In this document: in pieces, positions 26,156-35,172 of the stretch
How positions within the stretch are numbered: position 1 is the stretch's first letter
Layout of the letters: each line of letters starts with the position of its first letter
Source: Amycolatopsis dendrobii
Lineage (GTDB): Bacteria; Actinomycetota; Actinomycetes; Mycobacteriales; Pseudonocardiaceae
Assembly: GCF_014145675.1 (NCBI RefSeq)
Contig: NZ_JACGZW010000020.1
Location: forward strand, 85,225-149,224
DNA: 64,000 nucleotides
Direction of reading: 5' to 3'
Made by a program: the position numbers and the translations under genes
The notes under the pieces: generated by a model
Told to the model about the DNA's origin: nothing
The model's database searches: none
Seen by the model: the letters and a program-made list of their open reading frames with translations, nothing else

Positions 26156-26287
26156 GACAGCTGTTCCTCCGGGGTCAGGAAGACATTCGCGGCTCATCCT
26201 GCCAGGTCAGCGGCCCCTTTCCGGCCCGATTGCCCAAACGGACGACACGCGGTTCGCCGGCGCCTCTCGCGATACGGCCAGATAGGT

Positions 26288-26302
26288 GTTACCTTAGGTA
26301 AC
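26288..26302. promoter_or_regulatory. Perfect palindrome before the AurF-like operon
   Basis: GTTACC-TTA-GGTAAC, 6-bp perfect arms. A second GGTAAC half is at 26313-26318. Probably the operator of a TetR-type or other dimeric regulator not encoded next to it. Confidence 0.6.
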
Positions 26303-26348
26303 AGTGAATCGCGGTAACGCCTAACCAATGTCGCTCAGGGAGGACCGA

Positions 26349-27266
26349 ATGACCAGCGCAGACGTGCAGCGAGCACCGGAAGCAGCCCAGTCCGGCCGGC
26401 ACGAGACCGCGCAGCGGCTGCTCGACTCCTCCGCGACCCTGTCCTACGACCCGGCCACCGAGGTCGACTGGGAAACCCCGCTGGACAAGGACTTCCACGG
26501 GGCCAGCCCGGAGTGGAGCACGCTCTACGGCACGAGCTACTGGGCCGAGATGACCCCGGAGCAGCAGAAGGAGCTGACCCGCCAGGAGGCGGCGTCGGTC
26601 GCGAGCACCGGGATCTGGTTCGAGATGATCCTGCAGCAGATGGTGCTGCGCGATTTCTACGCCAAGGACCCGACCGACCCGGCGTTCCAGTGGGCGCTCA
26701 CCGAGATCGCCGACGAATGCCGCCACTCGATCATGTTCGCCCGCGGCGCGCAGAAGCTCGGCGCTCCCCCGTACCGGCCGCGCAAGCTCGCCGTCGAACT
26801 GGGCCGCGTTTTCAAGGCGGTCGCCGGCGGCGAAGCGGCGTACGCGGCGATCCTGGTCGCCGAAGAGGTTCTCGACGTGATGCAGCGCGACTGGATGCGC
26901 GACGAGCGCGTGGTCCCGTTCGTGCGCACCATCAACAACATCCACGTCGTGGAAGAGTCGCGGCACATGAAGTTCGCCCGCGAGGAGACCCGCGAGCAAC
27001 TGGAAGGCGCGGGTGCCGTGCGCCGCCAGTTCAACGCGCTGGTGATCGCGATCGCGTCGTACTTCATCGTCAGCAGCATGGTCAACCGCGACGTGTACAA
27101 GAACGCCGGGCTGGACGCCGAGCGCGCGCTGCGCGAGGCGAAGGCCAACGAGCACCACAAGTCGATGATGCGGTCGAGCTGTGCCGGGCTGATGGAGTTC
27201 CTCGGCTCGTGCGGGCTGCTGACGAAGCCGGCGCTGGTGTTCTACAAGCGAGCGAATCTGATCTGA
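26349..27266 (+). CDS. AurF-like diiron oxygenase
   Basis: 305 residues from ATG 26349, 5 nt after GGGAGGA (an upstream ATG at 26328 has none). Diiron ligands can be read: Glu in GIWFEMILQQM, ExxH in DECRHS, Glu in VAEEVLDVM, and H-x3-E-x2-H in HVVEESRH. This is the ligand set of the p-aminobenzoate N-oxygenase AurF family (PF11583). The following ferredoxin-reductase gene begins 1 nt after its stop and should supply electrons. The pair resembles Rv0885-fprB of M. tuberculosis (from memory). The substrate is unknown; N- or C-oxidation is plausible. Confidence 0.9.
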   Translation: MTSADVQRAPEAAQSGRHETAQRLLDSSATLSYDPATEVDWETPLDKDFHGASPEWSTLYGTSYWAEMTPEQQKELTRQEAASVASTGIWFEMILQQMVLRDFYAKDPTDPAFQWALTEIADECRHSIMFARGAQKLGAPPYRPRKLAVELGRVFKAVAGGEAAYAAILVAEEVLDVMQRDWMRDERVVPFVRTINNIHVVEESRHMKFAREETREQLEGAGAVRRQFNALVIAIASYFIVSSMVNRDVYKNAGLDAERALREAKANEHHKSMMRSSCAGLMEFLGSCGLLTKPALVFYKRANLI

Positions 27267-27267
27267 C

Positions 27268-28770
27268 ATGGCCTTCGCGATCACCCAGACCTGTTGCAAC
27301 GACGCGACGTGCGTGTCGGTCTGCCCGGTCAACTGCATCCACCCGACGCCGGACGAACCGGACTTCGGCACCACCGAGATGCTCTACGTCGACCCGGCGT
27401 CCTGCATCGACTGCGGCGCGTGCGCCGACGCGTGCCCGGTCGACGCGATCTTCCCGGTGGACCTGCTGACCGATTCGATGAAGGTCTACGCGGGGATCAA
27501 CGCGGACTTCTTCGCCGACCGCCCGCCGGTCGCCGCGAACCCCGCGCCGAACTTCCACCGCTGGGGCCCGCCGACGTTCGACCGGGAGATCCCGAGCGAC
27601 CTCGAGCCCGCGGACGTGGCCGTCGTCGGCACCGGCCCGGCCGGGATGTACGCGGTGGAAGACCTGTTGCTGCACACCAACGCGCACGTCACGCTGATCG
27701 ACCGGCTGCCGGTCGCGGGCGGCCTCGTGCGCTTCGGCGTCGCCCCGGACCATCCGGACACCAAGCGGATCGGCGAGGCGTTCTCCCGGTTCCACAACCA
27801 CCCGCGGCTGAAGCTGAAGCTCGGCGTCGAGGTCGGCCGCCACGTGACGGTGGACGAGCTGGCCGAACGGCACGACGCGGTGATCTACGCGGTCGGCGCT
27901 TCGTCCGCCCGCACCCTCGGCATCGCTGGCGAAGAACTGCCCGGCAGTCTCGCCGCGACGACAGTCGTGGCTTGGTACAACGGCCATCCGGACGTCCCCG
28001 CGCACGCGGTCGACCTGTCCGCGGAGCGAGTCGTGCTGATCGGCACCGGCAACGTCGCACTGGACGTGGCCCGGATCCTCACCGCCGACCCGGACGAGCT
28101 CGACGGCACGACCATCTCCCCGCACGCGCTGGAACGGTTGCGCTCCAGCAAGGTTCGCGAGGTAGTGCTGCTGGCCCGACGCGGTCCGGAAGACGCCGCT
28201 TACACCTCGCCCGAGCTGATCGCGTTGGCGCAGCGGGCGAACGTGCCGCTCGTCGTCGACACCGAAGACCCGCGCACCGCCGCGGCGATCGACGCGGGCG
28301 CCGGAAAAGCCGCGCTGCTGAAGGACTTGGCCCGCGAAACCGTCGACTGGACCGCCCCTCCCGCGGACGGCCCCCGCCGGATCGTGCTGCGGTTCCACTC
28401 GGCCCCGGTCGAGATCACCGGCGACCGGCAGGTGCGCGGACTGCGCGTCGACGGACCTTCCGGACCGGTCGAGATCGCCGCGGGTCAAGTGGTGCGCGCT
28501 GTGGGCTACCGCGGCCGTCCGGTGCCCGGGCTCCCGTTCGACGACGCCAGCGGAACGATCCCGAACTCCGCAGGCCGGATCGAGGGCCGGACCGGCGCGT
28601 ACGTGGTGGGCTGGATCAAGCGCGGCCCGTCGGGCGGAATCGGCGCGAACCGTACGTGCGCCAAGGAAACCGTGGCGACGCTGCTGGCGGACATCACCTC
28701 CGGCGCGGTGCCGCTGCGGGGCCGGCGGTCGCCGATCGCGGCACTGGCGGCACGGTTCAGGGGTCGCTGA
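27268..28770 (+). CDS. fprB: Ferredoxin/ferredoxin-NADP reductase fusion (FprB-like)
   Basis: 500 residues. Residues 1-80 form a two-cluster ferredoxin: CVSVCPVNC and CIDCGACADACPVDAIFP. The rest is an adrenodoxin-reductase-like flavoprotein: FAD site VVGTGPAGMYAVEDLL, VAGGLVRFGVAPDHPDTK, NADP loop VLIGTGNVALDVARILT, and the C-terminal GWIKRGPSGGIGANRTCA signature. It passes electrons from NADPH through FAD to its own ferredoxin domain and, by position, to the AurF-like diiron enzyme upstream. The operon ends at a strong terminator (28786-28819). Confidence 0.93.
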   Translation: MAFAITQTCCNDATCVSVCPVNCIHPTPDEPDFGTTEMLYVDPASCIDCGACADACPVDAIFPVDLLTDSMKVYAGINADFFADRPPVAANPAPNFHRWGPPTFDREIPSDLEPADVAVVGTGPAGMYAVEDLLLHTNAHVTLIDRLPVAGGLVRFGVAPDHPDTKRIGEAFSRFHNHPRLKLKLGVEVGRHVTVDELAERHDAVIYAVGASSARTLGIAGEELPGSLAATTVVAWYNGHPDVPAHAVDLSAERVVLIGTGNVALDVARILTADPDELDGTTISPHALERLRSSKVREVVLLARRGPEDAAYTSPELIALAQRANVPLVVDTEDPRTAAAIDAGAGKAALLKDLARETVDWTAPPADGPRRIVLRFHSAPVEITGDRQVRGLRVDGPSGPVEIAAGQVVRAVGYRGRPVPGLPFDDASGTIPNSAGRIEGRTGAYVVGWIKRGPSGGIGANRTCAKETVATLLADITSGAVPLRGRRSPIAALAARFRGR

Positions 28771-28785
28771 GACAGTTCCTTCCGG

Positions 28786-28819
28786 AGTCCCGGCCGCGCA
28801 CTGCGGCCGGGACTTTTTC
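28786..28819 (+). terminator. Intrinsic terminator after fprB
   Basis: 12-bp perfect stem AGTCCCGGCCGC / GCGGCCGGGACT, loop of 5 nt, followed by TTTTT. One of few T-tailed terminators in the window. Confidence 0.9.
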
Positions 28820-28839
28820 GCGCGCGTCGGGTATTGCCC

Positions 28840-28854
28840 GATTGTCGGACAATC
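28840..28854. promoter_or_regulatory. Perfect GntR-type operator
   Basis: GATTGTC-G-GACAATC, 7-bp perfect arms, 39 bp before the gntR start. FCD/FadR-class GntR proteins bind TTGTC-like palindromes of this size; autoregulation is inferred. Confidence 0.7.
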
Positions 28855-28892
28855 TGGCAATCTAGTGCGCACGGCGAGCACTGGGGGGGCAG

Positions 28893-29594
28893 ATGGCGAT
28901 CGACGGTCTGGGTGCGAGCATCCAGCGGCGCAGCACCGCCGAGCAGGCGGCCGAAGCGGTCCGGCAGGCGATCCTGTCCGTCCGGCTGCCGCCCGGCACC
29001 CCGCTGCGCGAGGCCGCGCTCGCCGCCGAGCTCGGGATCTCCCGCAGCACGCTCCGCGAGGCCGCACGGACCCTCGAAAGCGAAGGACTGGTCCGGTATC
29101 AGATGAACCGCGGCATTGTCGTCGCGGACGTCACCGCACCGGACGTCGCGGACATCTACGCCGCCCGCACCTCCGTCGAACTCACCGCGGCCGACGCCCT
29201 CACCGAGCACCGCGATCCGGCGATCTACCGGCAGCTGGCTGACCTGGTCGACCGGATCGAGCACGCCTTCGAGCAGGACGACACCGCCACCGCCCTCGAC
29301 AGCGACCGGCTCTTTCACGCCACCCTCGTCACCGCCACCGGCAGTCCCCGCTTACGCCGTTTCCACGCACAGCTCCAGCAGGAACAACGCCTCGCCCTGG
29401 CACTGGCCGAACGCTCCCGCCGCCAACTCGGCCGCACCACCGACGACCACCGCCGGCTGCTGGACGCCCTGCGCGGCAGCCGGAGCGAGGCCAGAGCCGA
29501 GATCACCGCCCATCTGCAAGCCGGCGCCGCCGAATTGGGACGGCTGCTCGACCTGCTCGCCCACCACGACGAAAGCGAGAAACCCCGTGGCTGA
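28893..29594 (+). CDS. GntR-family regulator, FCD (FadR) subfamily
   Basis: 233 residues. The winged helix covers about 15-80 (AEQAAEAVRQAILSVRLPPGTPLREAALAAELGISRSTLREAARTLESEGLV). It is followed by a helical FCD effector domain with metal-type residues in IYAARTSVE and the RLFHATLVTATGSPRL segment. It probably senses a small carboxylate or amino-acid derivative. It overlaps the arginase-family gene by 8 nt and likely controls that operon through the palindrome at 28840-28854. Confidence 0.9.
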   Translation: MAIDGLGASIQRRSTAEQAAEAVRQAILSVRLPPGTPLREAALAAELGISRSTLREAARTLESEGLVRYQMNRGIVVADVTAPDVADIYAARTSVELTAADALTEHRDPAIYRQLADLVDRIEHAFEQDDTATALDSDRLFHATLVTATGSPRLRRFHAQLQQEQRLALALAERSRRQLGRTTDDHRRLLDALRGSRSEARAEITAHLQAGAAELGRLLDLLAHHDESEKPRG

Positions 29595-30390
29595 CCACCG
29601 TGCCTGGGACCTGATCGTCACGCCCTGGCACCTCGACCAGCACCTCCCGGACTTCCCCGTCCCCGCGACCGCGACCCAGGTCGTCCCGCCGGTCCTGCCC
29701 GCGGAGCCTGTCCCCGCCCGGATGAACCTGCTGCACCAGGCGACAGCCGACGCGGTGGCCCGAACCGCGAAGCCCCTGGTGCTCTCCGGCGACTGCCCCA
29801 CCAGCCGCGCCGCGGTGGCCGCGCTGCAGCGACGCCACCGCGACCTCGCCGTGCTGTGGCTCGACGCCCACGGAGACTTCAACACCCCAGAGATCTCCAC
29901 CAGCGGCTACCTCGGCGGCATGGCGCTGGCCATGCTCACCGGCCGCACCGCGGGCCTGTTCGACGACCCGCTCGGCCTGCGCCCGGTCCCCGACACCAGC
30001 GTCGTGCTCGCCGACGCCCGCGACCTCGACCCCGCCGAACACGACGCCCTCGCCGCCAGCCGCGTCCGCCGCGTGCCCGCCGACCCCGCCGCCATCGCCA
30101 CCGCGCTCGACCACCTGGGCCCAGTGCCCGTCTACCTCCACCTCGATATCGACGTCATCGACGGTGCCGAACTCCCCGGCGCACGCTTCCCGTCCGGCCC
30201 CGGCCCTTCCCTCGCCCGGATCGAAGAATGCCTTGCCGCCGCGTGCGCCACCGCCGACATCGCTGGCGCCTACCTCGCCTGCGCCTGGCTGCCCGAGCAC
30301 GTCAACGACCACAGCGCCCGCCAGACCGTCGCACGGCTCACGGCCGCGCTCGGCGCCAACGTCGCTTGGCGCGAAGCCGCCGTCAGCTGA
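29587..30390 (+). CDS. Arginase/ureohydrolase-family protein
   Basis: 267 residues from GTG 29587, inside the end of gntR. Two manganese motifs are clear: LWLDAHGDFN and HLDIDVIDGAELPGARFPSGPG. The third, usually GGDH, reads LSGDCPTSRAAV, so the first His ligand is replaced by Cys. The C-terminal AWLPEHVNDHSARQT is unlike agmatinases of known specificity. It may be an arginase-fold enzyme of altered activity (guanidine, formimidoyl or other C-N substrate) or non-catalytic. Confidence 0.85.
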   Translation: MADHRAWDLIVTPWHLDQHLPDFPVPATATQVVPPVLPAEPVPARMNLLHQATADAVARTAKPLVLSGDCPTSRAAVAALQRRHRDLAVLWLDAHGDFNTPEISTSGYLGGMALAMLTGRTAGLFDDPLGLRPVPDTSVVLADARDLDPAEHDALAASRVRRVPADPAAIATALDHLGPVPVYLHLDIDVIDGAELPGARFPSGPGPSLARIEECLAAACATADIAGAYLACAWLPEHVNDHSARQTVARLTAALGANVAWREAAVS

Positions 30391-30478
30391 CCGCCGGGAA
30401 CCGATTCCTTAGCTCCCGGCTGCTCGACCCGTACGTCACTGGCGTTCGAGAGCGCGAACGTCTCCGGGGTTGACGACC

Positions 30479-30688
30479 GTGCTGCGCGCGGACGCCACGC
30501 TGGAACTGCTGCCTGGCCGCAGGTGGTTCAAGAGCAAGGGCGACTGTTCCCAGGTCGCAGTGCTCGACGTCCGGCGGGACGGCCTCGCCGGGGTGACCGT
30601 CTTCAACAACTCCGCGCTCGTCGAACGGATCACACGGGCTTCTGTACCGCCGCCAGCGTCTCCTCCACCTCCGGCACCCAGAAGCTGA
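30479..30688 (+). pseudogene. DUF397-like fragment
   Basis: About 70 codons from GTG 30479 (a TTG at 30470 is also in frame). RRWFKSKGDCSQVAVLDVRRDGLAG resembles the WxKSSxSG-NCVEVA...VRDSKD core of DUF397 proteins, which usually accompany XRE regulators. The tail becomes Pro-rich where it overlaps the convergent membrane-protein gene from 30630. Either a decayed copy or a short divergent member. Confidence 0.3.
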
Positions 30689-31265
30689 GTTCGAGGGTCT
30701 TGACGTTCGCCCAGTGCGACATCAGCCGGCCCTGCGCGATCAGCGCCGGATACGCGGCGGCGAACAGCACCGCACCGCACACCGCGAACACCGGGTGGCC
30801 CCCGGCGATCAGTTCCACCACCGACGCCACGAACCCGAACGCCATCGGCGGGCTGGAGTTGCGCAGCATCAGCCCGACGGTGCGCAGCCGCGTCGCCTCC
30901 ATCGCCGCGTCGGCGTCGTGCAGCTGCAGGGCCGAAAGCAGCAGAAACGAGTCCGCTTCGACGAACGCGCGTCCGCTGGCGGCGGGATTGCGACGCAGGA
31001 ACTCCTCCCGCGCGTTGCGCTTCCGCCGCCGCGGCAGCCATCGCGCCGCCCGCGCGCCCATCGGATACGCCAGGTAGCCGAGGAGGTAGCTCGCCACGAC
31101 GATCCCGATCACCAGCACCGCTCCCGGCGCGCGGGAGACGGCGGCGAGGTCGAGCCAGTGCAGCCGCCCGGCGAGATAGGCCAGGAACGCCAGGTGCAGG
31201 GCGCCCGGGATCGCGTACGTGAAGAGGTCGAAGAGTCCGACGGCTAGGGTCACCCGGTGATCCAA
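30630..31265 (-). CDS. Integral membrane protein of unknown function
   Basis: 211 residues from TTG 31265; GTG 31253 is another possible start and neither has a strong ribosome binding site. Hydrophobic segments are LFDLFTYAIPGALHLAFLAYL, GAVLVIGIVVASYLLGYLAY, and a pair near residues 140-180 (GFVASVVELIAG, FAVCGAVLFAAAYPALI). A basic stretch RAARWLPRRRKRNAREEFL lies between the second and third. I do not recognise a family. Confidence 0.7.
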   Translation of the reverse strand: MDHRVTLAVGLFDLFTYAIPGALHLAFLAYLAGRLHWLDLAAVSRAPGAVLVIGIVVASYLLGYLAYPMGARAARWLPRRRKRNAREEFLRRNPAASGRAFVEADSFLLLSALQLHDADAAMEATRLRTVGLMLRNSSPPMAFGFVASVVELIAGGHPVFAVCGAVLFAAAYPALIAQGRLMSHWANVKTLELSFWVPEVEETLAAVQKPV

Positions 31266-31303
31266 CTACGAGCGGACCCCCGCCGGTACGGCTTTTCAGG
31301 CGA

Positions 31304-32146
31304 TCACGCCGACGAACCGCCTCCCCTGGCGAGCGCCTCGACGCGGTTCATCGGGCCGTTGTAGTAGTTCTGGTCGCCGGGAAGGCTGCCGGTGCGCGAG
31401 AACTGCCAGATGCTCTGCTTGTCCCAGCCCGCCGGGAGTTCGCCGATCTCCGGGGCGTACCGGGCGAGCCACAGCGGGTTGGTGTCGCCGAACCCGCCCG
31501 CGTTGCCGGTGCAGAGCTTCCACCACGACGTCGAGGTGTAGATGATCGCGCTGCGGCGCTGTTTCGCCAGGTACCGGCGGGTGAAGTCGGCGATCCAGGC
31601 GGTCATGTCGGCCTGGCTCTTGCCGTAGCAGGCGTCGCCGTACGGGTTGTATTCGATGTCCAGCGCGCCCGGCAGCGTCGTGCCGTCGCCGCGCCACGCG
31701 CCGCCGTGGGCGATGAAGTAGTCGGCTTGCTGCGCGCCGGTGGAGACGTCCGGGCGGGCGAAGTGGTACGCGCCGCGGATCAGGCCCGCGTCGTGCGCGC
31801 CGTGGTACTGCTGGTCGAACTGCGGGCTCACGAATCCGGTGCCCTCGGTCGCCTTGACGTAGGCGAACCGGGCGCCCGCGCCCGCGGCCTGGCCCCAGTC
31901 GACCGCGCCCTGGTGCCCGCTGACGTCGTGGCCGAGGGTCTGCCCGGTCGCCGGGTCGAACCGGGGGCTCCCGCTTTGCACGCCCTCGTGCCGCAGAATT
32001 TGTGAACCGGCAACGTTTTCGCCGGCCTTCGAGTAGTCCGCGGCGGCGGCCGGCCCGGCGGTCGCGACGCCGCACGCCATGGCCAGTACCGACACGACGG
32101 CGGCCAAGCCGAGCCGCCAGGGGTTGTCCGTTGCTGTCCGGGTCAC
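31304..32146 (-). CDS. Secreted GH25 lysozyme
   Basis: 280 residues if started at GTG 32146, 5 nt after GGAG; this gives a clean signal peptide (MTRTATDNPWRLG, hydrophobic run, cleavage near GPAAAA-DY). The GH25 domain begins TLGHDVSGHQGAVDWGQA and includes YVKATEGTGFVSPQF, ARGAYHFARP-type text (IRGAYHFARPDVSTG), LDIEYNPY with the catalytic acid, IIYTSTSWWKLCTG and IWQFSRTGSLPG. It hydrolyses the MurNAc-GlcNAc bond in peptidoglycan, in wall turnover or against competitors. Confidence 0.92.
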   Translation of the reverse strand: MTRTATDNPWRLGLAAVVSVLAMACGVATAGPAAAADYSKAGENVAGSQILRHEGVQSGSPRFDPATGQTLGHDVSGHQGAVDWGQAAGAGARFAYVKATEGTGFVSPQFDQQYHGAHDAGLIRGAYHFARPDVSTGAQQADYFIAHGGAWRGDGTTLPGALDIEYNPYGDACYGKSQADMTAWIADFTRRYLAKQRRSAIIYTSTSWWKLCTGNAGGFGDTNPLWLARYAPEIGELPAGWDKQSIWQFSRTGSLPGDQNYYNGPMNRVEALARGGGSSA

Positions 32147-32321
32147 CGAGACTCCGATCTTCACGGCGGCAGGTCCAAGGCCCATCGTGGGGCACGACGC
32201 GGCGCGAGGCTGGCTGCGTCACCCGGACGTGAACATGTTTCCGATAGCCGGAATCGCCCTGGTGGTCCAGACAACCGTGACCGATTTGTGACCGGCGGTG
32301 CCGAGCTGGGCGTTTAATTTG

Positions 32322-32337
32322 TTGTGGCCGACCACAA
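32322..32337. promoter_or_regulatory. Palindrome before the beta-helix gene
   Basis: TTGTGG-CCGA-CCACAA, 6-bp perfect arms, 40 bp upstream of the GTG start. Candidate operator for carbohydrate-type control (LacI/GntR-like); no regulator gene adjoins it. Confidence 0.45.
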
Positions 32338-32376
32338 ACTAGTTGGCAAATTCCCTACCAGCGGAGGTGTCCCCAC

Positions 32377-34191
32377 GTGAACCGGACTCATCGACCACCC
32401 GGGCGGCCGTCCCGATCCCGCGGACCAGCACTGGTCGCGCTTGCGCTGCTCGCCGCGGCCGGGCTCGCCGTCCCCGCCGCCGCGGCCCCAGCGTCCGGGC
32501 AGGCGGACTGCACCGGCCAGTCCGATCAGCCGGACTTCGGGCCGAACGTGCACATTTTCGACCCGGGAATGCCCTCCTCGACGATCCAGGCCCAGCTGGA
32601 CAAGGACTTCGAAGCGCAGAAGGACACGCAGACCGCGCAGTTCGGCTCGGGCCGCGTCGCGCATCTGTTCAAGCCGGGCACCTACGCGGTGCACGACAAC
32701 GTCGGCTTCTACACCTCCGTCGCCGGGCTCGGCCAGAACCCGGACGACGTCCAGATCAACGGCGACATCACCGTGGACGCCTTCAACGAGTCCGACCAGG
32801 GCTCCGCGCTGCAGAACTTCTGGCGTTCGGCGGAGAACATGGCCGTCACGCCTTCCAGCGGCAGCGACCGGTGGGCGGTCTCGCAGGCCGCACCGTTCCG
32901 CCGGATGGACATCAAGGGCGGACTGCAGCTGTTCCCGGCCAGCTACGGCTACGCGAGCGGCGGCTACGTCGCCGACACCCGCGTGTCCGGTCAGGCCGCG
33001 TCGGTCTCGCAACAGCAGTGGTACACGCGGGATTCGGCGCTGGGCAGCTGGGACGGCGGCGTGTGGAACATGGTCTTCTCCGGGACCACCGGCGCGCCGG
33101 CCAACTCGTTCCCGAACCCGCCGGAAACGACGCTCGACACCACGCCGGTGTCGCGCGACGTGCCGTACCTGTACGTGGACAACGGCGGCAACTACCGCGT
33201 CTTCCTGCCGTCCCTGCGCACGAACGCGTCCGGTCCGAGCTGGGCGAACGGCGGCACGCCCGGCGATTCCGTTCCGATGAGCCAGTTCCGCGTGGTGAAG
33301 CCCGGGGACACCGCGGAGAGCATCAACAGCTCCCTCGACTCCGGCTGCAACCTGTTCTTCACCCCCGGCGCCTACCACCTCGACCAGACGCTGAACGTGA
33401 CCCGCCCTGGCACGACAGTGCTCGGCATCGGTTATCCGACGCTGATCCCGGACAACGGCGTCGACGCGATGCACGTGTCCGATGTGGACGGTGTGCGGGT
33501 GAAGGGCCTGCTGTTCGACGCGGGCACCCAGAATTCGCAGTCCTTGCTGACGGTCGGCGAAAGCGGCAAGCACACGAGCCACGCGGCGAATCCGACGTCG
33601 CTGCAGGACGTGTTCTTCCGCGTGGGCGGCGATCTGGCGGGCAAGGCCGCCAACAGCCTGGTGGTGAACAGCGACGACACGATCGTCGACCACGTCTGGG
33701 CGTGGCGCGCCGACCACGGCAACAGCGGCACCGTCGGCTGGACCACGAACACCGCCGACACCGGCGTGCTCGTCAACGGCGACAACGTGACCGCGACCGG
33801 GCTGTTCGTGGAGCATTACCAGAAGTTCCAGGTCGTGTGGAACGGCCAGAACGGGAAGACGATCTTCTTCCAGAACGAAATGCCTTACGACGTCCCGGAC
33901 CAGGCCTCGTGGAATTCCGCGCCCGGCACCGCCGGGTACGCCGCGTACAAGGTCGGCCCGGACGTGACGGCGCACGAGGCGTGGGGTCTGGGCAGCTACT
34001 GCTTCTTCGACACCAACCCGGCGGTCTCGAGCTATCACGCGTTCGAGGTGCCGCAGAACGGCGGGGTGAAGCTGCACAGCCTGCTCACGGTGTCGCTGAA
34101 CCACCGCGGCACGATCACCCACGTCGTGAACGACACCGGCGACGTGACTCCGGACGGCACCAAGCCGGTGAACGTCCCGAATTATCCGTGA
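32377..34191 (+). CDS. Secreted right-handed beta-helix protein (GH55-like)
   Basis: 604 residues from GTG 32377, 9 nt after GCGGAGG. Twin basic region RPSRSRG and a hydrophobic run end in AAAAPASG, a Sec-type signal. The mature protein has two related halves with pectate-lyase-like coils: FGPNVHIFDPGMPSSTIQAQLD, GRVAHLFKPGTYAVHDNVGFYTSVAGLGQNP, then LFFTPGAYHLDQTLNVTRPGTTVLGIGYPTLIP. Such proteins are often labelled adenylyl cyclase in databases without support. A beta-1,3-glucanase or other polysaccharide role is inferred from the fold and from the nearby GH16 gene. Confidence 0.8.
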   Translation: MNRTHRPPGRPSRSRGPALVALALLAAAGLAVPAAAAPASGQADCTGQSDQPDFGPNVHIFDPGMPSSTIQAQLDKDFEAQKDTQTAQFGSGRVAHLFKPGTYAVHDNVGFYTSVAGLGQNPDDVQINGDITVDAFNESDQGSALQNFWRSAENMAVTPSSGSDRWAVSQAAPFRRMDIKGGLQLFPASYGYASGGYVADTRVSGQAASVSQQQWYTRDSALGSWDGGVWNMVFSGTTGAPANSFPNPPETTLDTTPVSRDVPYLYVDNGGNYRVFLPSLRTNASGPSWANGGTPGDSVPMSQFRVVKPGDTAESINSSLDSGCNLFFTPGAYHLDQTLNVTRPGTTVLGIGYPTLIPDNGVDAMHVSDVDGVRVKGLLFDAGTQNSQSLLTVGESGKHTSHAANPTSLQDVFFRVGGDLAGKAANSLVVNSDDTIVDHVWAWRADHGNSGTVGWTTNTADTGVLVNGDNVTATGLFVEHYQKFQVVWNGQNGKTIFFQNEMPYDVPDQASWNSAPGTAGYAAYKVGPDVTAHEAWGLGSYCFFDTNPAVSSYHAFEVPQNGGVKLHSLLTVSLNHRGTITHVVNDTGDVTPDGTKPVNVPNYP

Positions 34192-34209
34192 CTCGACCGC
34201 GTCCCGACA

Positions 34210-34262
34210 TCCGTGAAGGACTCCTTGCGGGAATCTGATTCCCTCAAGGAGTCCTTCACGGA
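34210..34262. repeat. Intergenic palindrome between convergent genes
   Basis: 26-bp arms (34210-34235, 34237-34262) around one T, one mismatch, centre AATCTGATT, core AAGGACTCCTT. It lies between the stops of the beta-helix protein (34191) and the SDR (34274). Confidence 0.85.
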
Positions 34263-34273
34263 CCTGCTTGACC

Positions 34274-35116
34274 TCAGTCCAGCGCGGTCTCCCGGCTGAC
34301 CTTCTCCCAGGAGTCGAGATCCCGGGTCAGCGCACCGATTTTGCCGCGAATCGCGTCCACCGCGTCACCGCCGAGCGCGAGCCGCAGCGGTGCGTCGGGC
34401 GCGTCGACGGCGCGCAGGATCGCCTCCGCCGCTTTCGCCGGATCGCCGGGCTGCGTCCCGTCCATCCCCTCGATCGCGGCGCGGGTGGCCGCGGTCGATT
34501 CGGCGTAGGCGTCGAGATTGCGGGAGCGGTGCATCGCCGCGCCGCCGAACGACGTCCGGAACGCGCCCGGCTCCACGATCAGCACCTTGACCCCGAGCGG
34601 CGCGACCTCCGCCGCGAGCGCCTCGGACAGGCCTTCCAGGGCGAACTTCGCCGCACAGTAGGCCCCGAACGCGGGCGGCGCGAGCAGCCCGCCCATCGAA
34701 CTCATCTGCACGATCGTGCCGCTCCCCTGTTCCCGCAGCAGCGGGACGACGGCCTTCGTCATCGCGACCGCGCCGAAGAACATCACCTCCAGCACCGCGC
34801 GCAGGTCGGCCATCTCCAGTTCCTCGACCGCACCGACCGTGCCGTGGCCGGCGTTGTTGACCAGCACGTCGATCCGGCCGAACTCGTCCAGCGCGGTCTG
34901 CACGGCGGCGTCGATCTGCGCCGGGTCGGTGACGTCCAGCGCCGCGGCGCGCACCCGGTCCCCGCCGGATTCGACGAGGCCGGCGAGCGTTTCCGGGTTG
35001 CGGGCGGTCGCGAGGACCCGGTCCCCCGCGGCCAGCGCGGCCTGGGCGAGTTCGCGGCCGAAGCCGCTCGAGCACCCGGTGATCAGCCAGACGCGGCCGT
35101 CGGTTTCCTCGGTCAT
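34274..35116 (-). CDS. Short-chain dehydrogenase/reductase
   Basis: 280 residues. TGCSSGFG cofactor loop, ALDVTDP, NNAGHG, catalytic Ser in QMSSMGG and YCAAK as Tyr-x3-Lys. The longer C-terminus (about 250-280) and the SGFGRELA pattern put it with oxidoreductases of the DltE/YbbO-like group, as for the protein at 38150-39004. It is divergent from a LysR gene over 97 bp that contains a CCCGCCA-n12-TGGCGGG inverted repeat, so LysR control is likely. Confidence 0.92.
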   Translation of the reverse strand: MTEETDGRVWLITGCSSGFGRELAQAALAAGDRVLATARNPETLAGLVESGGDRVRAAALDVTDPAQIDAAVQTALDEFGRIDVLVNNAGHGTVGAVEELEMADLRAVLEVMFFGAVAMTKAVVPLLREQGSGTIVQMSSMGGLLAPPAFGAYCAAKFALEGLSEALAAEVAPLGVKVLIVEPGAFRTSFGGAAMHRSRNLDAYAESTAATRAAIEGMDGTQPGDPAKAAEAILRAVDAPDAPLRLALGGDAVDAIRGKIGALTRDLDSWEKVSRETALD

Positions 35117-35172
35117 TGAGCAGTCCCTCCAGTGGTTCTTCCGCCTCCGATCGTGGCCCGTGCCCGCCGGGT

